DNA from: Planctomycetaceae bacterium
GTDB lineage: Bacteria; Planctomycetota; Planctomycetia; Planctomycetales; Planctomycetaceae
Assembly (NCBI GenBank): GCA_020426085.1
Contig: JAGQQP010000187.1
Location: forward strand, 1-7,645
Direction of reading: 5' to 3'
DNA length: 7,645 nucleotides
The notes below the pieces were generated by a model. The model did not search any database. It worked only from the letters and a program-made list of their open reading frames with translations, and had not been told where the DNA came from. Below, piece by piece: positions 1 through 6,328 of the stretch. Numbering within the stretch: position 1 is the first letter of the stretch; every line of letters begins with the position of its first letter. A program made the position numbers and the translations under genes.

Positions 1-494
1 AAGGGAATTCGTTCCAGAGTCTCTTTCAACTCAGATGCATTCAGCCAGGCCAATAATATTTTACCAGGAGCATTATTATGCAGAGGAAAGCGCAACCCAA
101 TGTCGACGGCAATACGTAATGGATGCAGGCCGCTGACCTGCTCGATAATGACACCTTCATTTCTGACGCGCAGTCCAAGCTGTACCGTTTCCCGGGTTTC
201 GTCGCGCAAATCACGCATGACAGGCAAAGCTTCTTCAACCAGGCTGACGTCCCCGACCTGCGGCAGCCCAAGGGTCAGGAACTTCGTCGACAATCGAAAG
301 CGTTTACTCAGGGGATCGCGTTCCAGATACTGGCGATCCATCAGCGTATGCGTAATGCGAAAGACGGCATTCTTATTGAGCGAAAGCCGGGCAGCCAGTT
401 CGCTGATCCCCAGACCATCGGGAACCTGGTTCAGCACTTCTAATACATCCAGCCCCCGCTCCAGAGCAGGTACACTCGTCGTCGCTGTTTTCAT
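1..494 (-). CDS. IclR-family transcriptional regulator (C-terminus cut by window edge)
   Basis: This is a DNA-binding regulator that would respond to a small molecule. 164 codons are present, starting at the ATG at 492-494 (minus); IclR proteins are usually about 250-260 residues, so roughly 90 are missing. Residues 8-25 (PALERGLDVLEVL) and 29-75 (GISELAARLSLNKNAVFRI followed by a wing ending KRFRLSTKFLTLG) match the IclR winged helix-turn-helix. Residues 85-164 begin the effector-binding domain, with the typical stretch RIAVDIGLRFPLHNNAPGK at about 127-145. A GGAGGT ribosome site lies just upstream of the ATG. It is separated from the upstream pump gene by 183 bases and has a promoter-like sequence of its own, so it is probably a separate transcription unit. 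IclR proteins usually control catabolic genes, and its target cannot be told from this window. Family assignment is firm; function is open. Confidence 0.9.
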   Translation of the reverse strand, partial: MKTATTSVPALERGLDVLEVLNQVPDGLGISELAARLSLNKNAVFRITHTLMDRQYLERDPLSKRFRLSTKFLTLGLPQVGDVSLVEEALPVMRDLRDETRETVQLGLRVRNEGVIIEQVSGLHPLRIAVDIGLRFPLHNNAPGKILLAWLNASELKETLERIP

Positions 495-497
495 TAC

Positions 498-503
498 ACC
501 TCC
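498..503 (-). promoter_or_regulatory. Shine-Dalgarno site of the IclR-family gene
   Basis: The minus strand reads GGAGGTGTAATG, so a strong GGAGG lies four bases before the ATG. The spacing is short but usable, and it supports this ATG as the start. Confidence 0.6.
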
Positions 504-515
504 GGCACCTGAATT

Positions 516-540
516 ACGTCACACATATGTAACGCGTCAC
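516..540 (-). promoter_or_regulatory. Candidate operator over the IclR-gene start site
   Basis: This stretch holds the perfect 8-bp palindrome ACATATGT (523-530) and the perfect 6-bp palindrome ACGCGT (532-537). They are flanked by two copies of GTGACG on the minus strand (517-522 and 535-540), 18 bases apart. It lies immediately downstream of the proposed -10 box, over the expected transcription start near 537. A repressor bound here would block the promoter, and IclR proteins commonly repress their own genes. The symmetry is visible in the sequence; the operator role is inference. Confidence 0.35.
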
Positions 541-543
541 ACC

Positions 544-572
544 AGAATAACAACAGCGCGATTCGCAGTCAA
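544..572 (-). promoter_or_regulatory. Candidate sigma70-type promoter for the IclR-family gene
   Basis: The minus strand shows TTGACT (567-572; 5 of 6 to the -35 consensus), exactly 17 bases of spacer, then TATTCT (544-549; 4 of 6 to the -10 consensus). An A/T-rich stretch (571-582) lies at and just upstream of the -35, as in UP elements. Predicted start is near 537, about 43 bases before the ATG. This would let the regulator be made independently of the pump genes upstream. Confidence 0.5.
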
Positions 573-677
573 ATATTTTTCTGCTCCGGAATTCAGCAAT
601 TCAATTATTCGAGTCCATTTTCAGCTGGAACTCCCGATGATAAATCAATTGCAGTCCACCTTGATTTTGAAGTCTAC

Positions 678-3600
678 TTATCCCTCTGAATTGAAGTCAT
701 CCAGCTCATCTTCTTTCAAGCGAGGGGCAAACCAGGGATATATCGCCGGTACTACCAGTGAGGTCAGCAGAGTGGACGTAATCAATCCTCCAATCACCAC
801 ACTGGCCAGCGGTCTCTGCATTTCGGCCCCATCGCTGTGCGAGAGCGCCATCGGCAGGAATCCCAAACTGGCTACCATCGCTGTCATCAACACAGGCCGT
901 AATCGCGCCATGGCTGCCTGGAAGGTTGCATCCTGCACCGGAACCCGCTCTTGGGTGCGCAGGTTCTCGGCAGCACTGACCCAGACCAGACCATTCAAAA
1001 CCGCGACGCCAAATAAAGCAATGAATCCGACACCAGCAGAGATACTGAAGGGCATGTCGCGCAACGCCAGTGCAAATACACCTCCAGATGCCGCCATGGG
1101 AACAGCCAGAAAAATCAACAACGCCAGGCGCACCGATCGAAACGTGGTGTGCAACAACAGAAAGATCAGTAACAGCACGATCGGGGTAATGATCACCAGT
1201 CGCTTACTGGCAGACTGCAGGTTCTCAAAATCTCCCCCCCAGCGAATTTCGTAACCGTCAGGTAACTGAATATGATCCTGCACCGCTTGTCTGGCATCGG
1301 CAACAAAACTGGCCACGTCGCGACCTCTGACATTGGCCTGAATGAACGTCCTTCGTCGATTCGATTCATGCTGTACCGCGGGAGGCGTCTCCTCAAAGCT
1401 TATTTCCGCCAGCTCCTTTAATGGGACCGGCGCCCCCTGGGAATTGGAAACCGGCAATTGCTCCAGCAGACTGATCTTTTCACGCCAGGTTTGGGGAATT
1501 CTGACAATAATCGGAAAGCGTGCGCGTCCTTCAAAAATCAGCCCCACCTGATGTCCACCGAGAGAAGACACGACATCCATCACATTTTTGGCATCCATTC
1601 CATTCCGCGCAAGCACATCCCATTTTGGCTCGATACGGATTGTCGGCAGACTGGATTGAATATCCGCTTTGACATCAACAGCGCCGGGAACTTTTTTCAG
1701 AACCCGTTCGATCTCTTTTCCTTTGGAACTTAATACATCCAGGTCGTCTCCATACAGTAACACAGCTACATCGGCTTTTACGCCCGCGACCAGTTCATCC
1801 ACACGCATTTCAATCGGTTGTGTAAATCCAAAAGCGACTCCCGGAACTTTCTGATTCAGTTCATCTGACATCTCTTCGATGAGCTCATCTCGTGTCTTGG
1901 GATGTGGCCATTCTGCCTGTGGTTTCAGAATCACCCAGACATCAGTCTGGTGCACTCCCATCACATCGTTCGCAATTTCAGGACGACCGGTCTTACAGAA
2001 GACAGTTTTGACCTCCGGATAACCGATCAACACTTTTTCGATCTGAGTCGACATCTCCACCGAACCTTCAATGGTTGCACTGGGTAAACGGACCGCTTCT
2101 ACCAGTAAATCTCCTTCTTCCAGACGCGGCATGAATTCTGCTCCCAGATTCCAGCCGACGGGCAGACTGATGATAAAGACCAGTAGGGCCACAGCGACTG
2201 TCAGCCAGGGACGCCGAATGGTCCAGCTCACCATGGGACGATAAAGCCATTTCACCCAGCGAATTAAAAAGATTTCTTTCTCAGACATCTTTTTAGGGAG
2301 TGCCAGTGACGCGAGTGCCGGCATCAGAGTTAATGAGAGCACCAGCGATCCTGCCAGAGCAAACAGAACCGTCAAAGCCATCGGTCGGAACAGTTTTCCT
2401 TCCGTTCCCTGCAACGCCAGAATGGGTAGATAGACGACAGAAATAATCAGTTCGCCAAACATGGTTGGCTTTCGCACTTCAATTGCGGCATCGCGAATTA
2501 CAGTCAGGAACGGTTTCCCCGACTGATTCATTGACAGACGACGTATGCAGTTTTCGACCATGATCACCGAACTGTCTACAATGAGCCCGAAGTCAATCGC
2601 TCCCAGACTCATCAGACTGGCCGTGATACCAGTCGCTGCCATCAGATTTGTGGCAAACAGCATCGAAAGCGGAATGGCCAGTGCCACAATCAGACCAGCA
2701 CGAAAACTGCCCAGCATCACCAGCAGTACAATTATGACCAGGACTCCCCCTTCAACCAGATTGGTCAATACGGTTCGCAGAGTACGACTGATCAAAGAAG
2801 AACGGTCATAGGTAATTTCCAGCGTCACTCCCTGGGGAAGTGTTTTCTCAATTTCTTCCAGCCGCTTCTTGGCATCAGCGACCACCTCGCGTGAATTCTC
2901 GCCAATTAACATCATCACCAGCCCCGTAACGGCTTCGCCACGCCCATCGCGGGTCACTGCCCCCTGCCTGGTCATTGGTGCGATTTTGACTTCAGCGACA
3001 TCCCGAACCAGAATCGGCGTACTGTTTTTATCGTTGCGTACAAAGATGTTTTCGATGTCATGCAGATCTTTTAATAATGCCTGACCACGAATAAACCGCT
3101 GCTCCTGATTGTGAACGACATAACCTCCCCCGGCGATTGAGTTGTTCTCCTGAATCCGCTGAAACAGCTCTCCCAGTGAAATTCCATAGCTGTTAAGACG
3201 ATCGGGATTGGGCTGAACTTCGAACGTTTTATAAAAACCACCATGCGTGTTAATTTCGGTGACTCCCTGCACTTCACGTAACCGGGGGGCAATCTCCCAT
3301 TCGAGCATCGTACGCAGCTGCATCGGAGTGTAATCTTTACCACGGACTTCGAATTGCAGAATCTCTCCCAGCGCAGTCGCCAGCGGCCCCAGTTGAGGAG
3401 TTCCATACCCCGGCGGTATGTCTGCAGAAACCATGGTGATGCGTTCGGTGACCAGTTGCCTGGCCCAGTAAATGTCGGTCCCTTCTTCGAAAACAATTGT
3501 CACGACGGAAATACCGAACTTGGAAACACTACGAACCTCTTCCACGGCAGGCAGCCCTCCCATGACCGTTTCTACTGGGTAGGTCACGTAGCGTTCCACC

Positions 3601-3779
3601 TCAACCGGTGACAGAAAACCGGCATCGGTGACGACCTGCACCTGGACGTTCGTCATATCAGGCACTGCATCAATGGGAAGATGGATGGCAGAATAGACCC
3701 CACCTGCTGCCATCAGGAAAGTCAAAACCAGAATAATAAACCGGTTGGCCAGAGAAAATTCAATCAAACGCGAGAGCAT
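678..3779 (-). CDS. czcA: Heavy-metal efflux RND pump, CzcA-type (inner-membrane permease)
   Basis: This proton-driven inner-membrane pump moves metal ions from the periplasm or cytoplasm outward, as a trimer with an adaptor and an outer-membrane channel. It has 1,033 residues from the preferred ATG, normal for the heavy-metal RND family. TM1 is at about 10-27, followed by the typical PIDAVPDMTNVQVQ motif, porter loop 1 to about 335, TM2-TM6 at about 339-492, TM7 at about 525-545, the second porter loop, and TM8-TM12 at about 861-1013. TM4 reads DFGLIVDSSVIMVEN; D396, D402 and E409 match the CzcA proton-relay residues. The three Met of the E. coli CusA copper/silver site (M573, M623, M672) align with E561, Q611 and E662. 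A divalent cation (Zn, Co, Cd, Ni) is therefore likelier than Cu/Ag. The gene follows the adaptor after 54 bases. An upstream GTG (3786-3788) is in frame but overlaps the ribosome site, so the ATG is chosen. Confidence 0.93.
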   Translation of the reverse strand: MLSRLIEFSLANRFIILVLTFLMAAGGVYSAIHLPIDAVPDMTNVQVQVVTDAGFLSPVEVERYVTYPVETVMGGLPAVEEVRSVSKFGISVVTIVFEEGTDIYWARQLVTERITMVSADIPPGYGTPQLGPLATALGEILQFEVRGKDYTPMQLRTMLEWEIAPRLREVQGVTEINTHGGFYKTFEVQPNPDRLNSYGISLGELFQRIQENNSIAGGGYVVHNQEQRFIRGQALLKDLHDIENIFVRNDKNSTPILVRDVAEVKIAPMTRQGAVTRDGRGEAVTGLVMMLIGENSREVVADAKKRLEEIEKTLPQGVTLEITYDRSSLISRTLRTVLTNLVEGGVLVIIVLLVMLGSFRAGLIVALAIPLSMLFATNLMAATGITASLMSLGAIDFGLIVDSSVIMVENCIRRLSMNQSGKPFLTVIRDAAIEVRKPTMFGELIISVVYLPILALQGTEGKLFRPMALTVLFALAGSLVLSLTLMPALASLALPKKMSEKEIFLIRWVKWLYRPMVSWTIRRPWLTVAVALLVFIISLPVGWNLGAEFMPRLEEGDLLVEAVRLPSATIEGSVEMSTQIEKVLIGYPEVKTVFCKTGRPEIANDVMGVHQTDVWVILKPQAEWPHPKTRDELIEEMSDELNQKVPGVAFGFTQPIEMRVDELVAGVKADVAVLLYGDDLDVLSSKGKEIERVLKKVPGAVDVKADIQSSLPTIRIEPKWDVLARNGMDAKNVMDVVSSLGGHQVGLIFEGRARFPIIVRIPQTWREKISLLEQLPVSNSQGAPVPLKELAEISFEETPPAVQHESNRRRTFIQANVRGRDVASFVADARQAVQDHIQLPDGYEIRWGGDFENLQSASKRLVIITPIVLLLIFLLLHTTFRSVRLALLIFLAVPMAASGGVFALALRDMPFSISAGVGFIALFGVAVLNGLVWVSAAENLRTQERVPVQDATFQAAMARLRPVLMTAMVASLGFLPMALSHSDGAEMQRPLASVVIGGLITSTLLTSLVVPAIYPWFAPRLKEDELDDFNSEG

Positions 3780-3787
3780 CAGCTTCA

Positions 3788-3791
3788 CTCC
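3788..3791 (-). promoter_or_regulatory. Shine-Dalgarno site that decides the pump start
   Basis: On the minus strand GGAG is followed by eight bases and then the ATG at 3777-3779, an ideal distance. The in-frame GTG three codons upstream (3786-3788) overlaps this GGAG and so could not use it. This favours the shorter, 1,033-residue protein. Confidence 0.6.
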
Positions 3792-3833
3792 ATCAGAATT
3801 CAGAAAAACAGGAAGAAATGGACTTCTGGAAAA

Positions 3834-5294
3834 TTACTCTTCTCTTTCCAGCAGCAGTTCGGACTTCAAGGTAAAAGCACCGTCTTCAACGACCTGCTCT
3901 CCCCCTTTCAGTCCTTTCTGAACTTCAACCCAATCCTCCGTTTTGAGCCCCGACTGAATATCAACGCGACGGAATGACCTGTCTGACTCTTTGATGAATA
4001 CAAATTCCTGAGCGGCATCGTCTAATACCGATCGTGCAGGCACAGCGATCACATCTGCCTGCTGTTTACCTGGGATTCTGACCTGAGCAAACATCCCCGG
4101 CCTGAGAATACCATCCGGGTTTTTGATTTCTGCAATTAAAGGGACAGAATTTGTAACCGTTGATACCTGTCGCCCCAGATAGTGCAACCGAGCGGGAAAC
4201 GTCTTACCTGGAACGGCATTTACAGTGACAACCAGATTTTGACCTTTGCTTAACTCAATCGCATTCCAGTCTGATTCTCTGATGTCCGCCGCTACCCAGA
4301 GGGTATCAGTCTGCGCCAGAGTAAACAGAGAATCTGCTCGATTCACCCGCTCGGACTGACTGAAGGTTCGCTCTTCAATGGTTCCGGAAAACGGAGCGAT
4401 GATTTCCAGTCGGGATAATTTTTCCGCGGCTTTCAAGTCGGCACTGTTGAGATCGACTTCACACCCCAGCAGTGATTCGAGATGCTGACGACTGATTGTG
4501 AGCCGATGTTCGGCGTCATTCAGATCGGCAAAAGCCTGATCCCGTTCCAGCTTGACATCATAGATTGACTGCTCACACAACGCTTTTAACGCGGCCCTGG
4601 TTTCCTGCACATCCGCTTCGCGCATCTGAATTGTCTGCTGTGAAATTGCGCCGGATTTTGCCAGAGGCGCTGTTTTTTTATTGATCATTTCGGCCAGTAA
4701 ATAACGTGTATAGGCCGGTAACAACTGGGCTCGATAGTTCCCCAGTTTGGTGTCAGCAAATTGAGACTCAACGGCCTCCATTGTCTGATGACTTAACAGT
4801 GCATCGACCAGTTTTTGAACATTATTCTGGATCAGCAATTTCCAGTCATACTGTTTCTGAACGAGCTGAAAATCCGCCATTCTCTGTAACAGGTCTGCTC
4901 GTGCGGTCCCGATTTCTCTGCTGTTCAGAACTGCCAGAATCTGCCCTTCCTGAACGATGTCACCCGGTTTAACGCGGACTTCAACCAGGACACCCTCCGC
5001 CGGCGATTTAATTGCAACGTGCTTACGATCATCGTATTGCAGTCGCCCGGGTACGACCCGTTTCTGATTTAATTTTTGCCGTTTAACAGGAGATACCGTT
5101 AAGTGAATTGCCTTCATTTTCTCATCGGAAAGAGAAACCTCAGCAGGCTGTATTTCCTGATCAGCACTATCTTCTTTTACAACCTCTGATTTGGATCGAG
5201 ATTGATCTTCCGGCTGTGGCCATACCTTCCAGATAATTCCTGTACCAGCGACCAGAATGACGATCGCCAGGATTATTTGATTCTTGATTTTCAT
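3834..5294 (-). CDS. RND efflux periplasmic adaptor (membrane fusion protein, HlyD/CzcB/CusB type)
   Basis: This adaptor bridges the inner-membrane pump to an outer-membrane channel. It has 486 residues. An N-terminal membrane anchor (about 6-24) is followed by a charged linker (about 25-55). The split lipoyl (barrel-sandwich) domain appears as two halves, at about 91-125 (AIKSPAEGVLVEVRVKPGD) and 294-330 (SRLEIIAPFSGTIEERTFS). The alpha-helical hairpin lies between them (about 130-285), then the beta-barrel, and a membrane-proximal domain ending GAFTLKSELLLEREE, typical of CzcB/CusB proteins. No His-rich or Met-rich metal-binding stretch is seen near the N-terminus, and only two Cys (240, 278) are present. 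GGGAG (5302-5306) lies seven bases before the ATG. It precedes the pump gene by 54 bases and is surely its partner. Confidence 0.93.
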   Translation of the reverse strand: MKIKNQIILAIVILVAGTGIIWKVWPQPEDQSRSKSEVVKEDSADQEIQPAEVSLSDEKMKAIHLTVSPVKRQKLNQKRVVPGRLQYDDRKHVAIKSPAEGVLVEVRVKPGDIVQEGQILAVLNSREIGTARADLLQRMADFQLVQKQYDWKLLIQNNVQKLVDALLSHQTMEAVESQFADTKLGNYRAQLLPAYTRYLLAEMINKKTAPLAKSGAISQQTIQMREADVQETRAALKALCEQSIYDVKLERDQAFADLNDAEHRLTISRQHLESLLGCEVDLNSADLKAAEKLSRLEIIAPFSGTIEERTFSQSERVNRADSLFTLAQTDTLWVAADIRESDWNAIELSKGQNLVVTVNAVPGKTFPARLHYLGRQVSTVTNSVPLIAEIKNPDGILRPGMFAQVRIPGKQQADVIAVPARSVLDDAAQEFVFIKESDRSFRRVDIQSGLKTEDWVEVQKGLKGGEQVVEDGAFTLKSELLLEREE

Positions 5295-5385
5295 GTTTCT
5301 TCTCCCGAATCGACGGAAATGAGAGAGGAATTATGCCGAGCTCAGAAGATCTAGAATGCGATTCTGCGCATAATCCCGTGCTGTT

Positions 5386-5403
5386 TAAACGAGACGTCGT
5401 TTA
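5386..5403. repeat. Small perfect hairpin between the secreted-protein and adaptor genes
   Basis: TAAACGA, loop GACG, TCGTTTA: a 7-bp perfect inverted repeat with a four-base loop. It lies in the 126-base gap between the His-rich gene and the adaptor. There is no T-run after it on the minus strand, so it is not an obvious terminator. It could be an RNA-processing or attenuation element, or a protein-binding site; no role can be assigned. A weaker 5-bp hairpin (ATGCG/CGCAT, 5356-5371) is close by. Confidence 0.4.
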
Positions 5404-5420
5404 CTCAGAAAGAAACAGAA

Positions 5421-5876
5421 TCAGCAGAGAGAGATGCTGATTAAATCGCGTAGAGACCGCTGGTGAAAAGCCTGCATAAACTGGAGTCCAGCAGTTCGAT
5501 TCCTGTAGTGAGGAAGAACCTGATTTTCCTGGAAATTTTGCAGACCGGGAATAACCTCTGCTTCAACAGACTGTAATTCGTCTACTAAAAGACGTGCACA
5601 GGCAGGCAGCGAACTGGCAGTTTCGCCAATAATAAAATGGTGCTGTGCGGGGAACTTCTTTTCCAGGGGATTGCTGCAATTGTCCATTCCCAGATAGACA
5701 AAATGCAGATGCCAGCCATGCTCGTCTGATTCAGGTATTTCGTGATACTCTTTCAGATGTGCTGGCAACCAGCTCCCCTGTTCTGCTCCCAGAGCCAGAT
5801 CATGGTTATGTACCCATGGGAACGGCAGATTCCATAACGAAAGCAGTAGACAGGCGCGAATCAGACAACGCGTCAT
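5421..5876 (-). CDS. Small secreted His-rich protein of unknown family, upstream of the efflux genes
   Basis: The family is not recognised. From the ATG at 5874-5876 the protein has 151 residues. Residues 1-20 look like a signal peptide: basic start MTRCLIR, then a hydrophobic core ACLLLSLWNLPFP. The mature N-terminus would begin with WVHNHD (H23, H25). Eleven His are present (7% of residues), nine of them between 23 and 80, including HL at 40, YHE at 45, HGWHLHF at 53-59 and HH at 79-80. Cys lie at 67, 93 and 151. The frame opens further upstream to a TTG (5934-5936), but that would put some 20 polar residues before the signal peptide. No clear ribosome site is seen before the ATG. It is the first gene of the leftward cluster, 126 bases before the adaptor. 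A periplasmic metal-binding or sensing role is plausible from position and His content, but unproven. Confidence 0.7.
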   Translation of the reverse strand: MTRCLIRACLLLSLWNLPFPWVHNHDLALGAEQGSWLPAHLKEYHEIPESDEHGWHLHFVYLGMDNCSNPLEKKFPAQHHFIIGETASSLPACARLLVDELQSVEAEVIPGLQNFQENQVLPHYRNRTAGLQFMQAFHQRSLRDLISISLC

Positions 5877-5997
5877 CCAATATAACTGCTTTTCGTAGTT
5901 TAAAATGGAATTGAGGTGCACGGGAATCAGGACCAATGAAGGAAATTAAACAGGAAGACATCAGGCAGGAGATCTGCGCCGGAGCCACAGATACTAT

Positions 5998-6027
5998 ATT
6001 ATTCGTACAAGCGGAGAATTATGTCAA
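5998..6027 (-). promoter_or_regulatory. Sigma70-type promoter candidate driving the efflux cluster
   Basis: The minus strand shows a perfect TTGACA (6022-6027), an 18-base spacer, and AATAAT (5998-6003; 5 of 6 to TATAAT). The predicted start is near 5990, giving a leader of about 114 bases before the His-rich gene. No other equally good promoter is seen upstream of the adaptor or pump, so this may drive all three genes. Confidence 0.5.
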
Positions 6028-6063
6028 GTATTTTCTCCTCGGTCCATCAAAACTTCCTCAACA

Positions 6064-6102
6064 AGAGATTCTGTCTCGACAGGCTGATGAGACAGAATCT
6101 CT
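6064..6102. repeat. Perfect 14-bp inverted repeat with 11-base loop
   Basis: Left arm AGAGATTCTGTCTC (6064-6077) and right arm GAGACAGAATCTCT (6089-6102) are exact reverse complements, separated by 11 bases. The symmetry stops sharply outside the arms. It lies 36 bases upstream of the leftward -35 box and about 227 bases before the channel gene. No T-run follows on either strand, which argues against an intrinsic terminator. It could be an operator, or a structured leader if a transcript crosses it. Confidence 0.8.
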
Positions 6103-6328
6103 ACTGCACGGAACAGATCATCAGTTGTCAGTCGCGGGAGAGAATATTCTCCAGGAATTCTACTCTACAAAAAGAGAAATTCACCGGCATGAACTAGTTA
6201 ATTCTACCATGTGTCTGGTCCCACCTTTCCCTATTCCATTGGAAACTACTAAACTGGGCTGCGCTTTATTGATTAAAAGCTCCTAAACTACCAACCTCGC
6301 TTAATCTATTTGTGAAATTTTATATCGT

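Larger units (their letters stand above)
5877..6328. other. Divergent spacer between efflux cluster and channel gene
   Basis: This is 452 bases between head-to-head genes. It contains a leftward promoter candidate (5998-6027), a 14-bp perfect inverted repeat (6064-6102) and shorter palindromes at 6140-6151 (GAGAATATTCTC), 6192-6199 (AACTAGTT) and 6234-6244 (TTCCATTGGAA). A plus-strand frame of 116 codons at 5936-6286 is open, but it resembles no family I know, has only a weak ribosome site, and spans both the promoter and the hairpin. I treat it as non-coding, with about a 20% chance of being a real gene. No convincing rightward promoter was found. Confidence 0.6.

Noticed and set aside
100..1254. 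A 384-codon open frame on the plus strand
   Set aside because: It lies antisense to the IclR-family gene and the 3' end of the pump gene, both firmly recognised. Its translation is Ser/Arg/Thr-rich with no domain, as expected of a shadow frame.
3071..3496. A 141-codon minus-strand frame inside the pump gene
   Set aside because: It overlaps a conserved porter region of the pump in another frame and shows no domain of its own.
3786..3788. GTG as the pump start codon
   Set aside because: It overlaps the only good Shine-Dalgarno (GGAG at 3788-3791), whereas the ATG at 3777-3779 is eight bases from it.
6064..6102. The 14-bp inverted repeat as an intrinsic terminator
   Set aside because: No T-run follows the stem on either strand, the stem is not GC-rich, and no gene ends nearby.
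6084..6110. CTGATGAG within the hairpin loop, resembling the hammerhead ribozyme core
   Set aside because: The required GAAA after stem II and a matching cleavage-site stem are absent, so the match is most likely chance.
5936..6286. A 116-codon plus-strand frame in the divergent spacer
   Set aside because: No recognisable family and only a weak ribosome site. It contains the leftward promoter candidate and the perfect 14-bp inverted repeat. Conservation in relatives would reopen the question.
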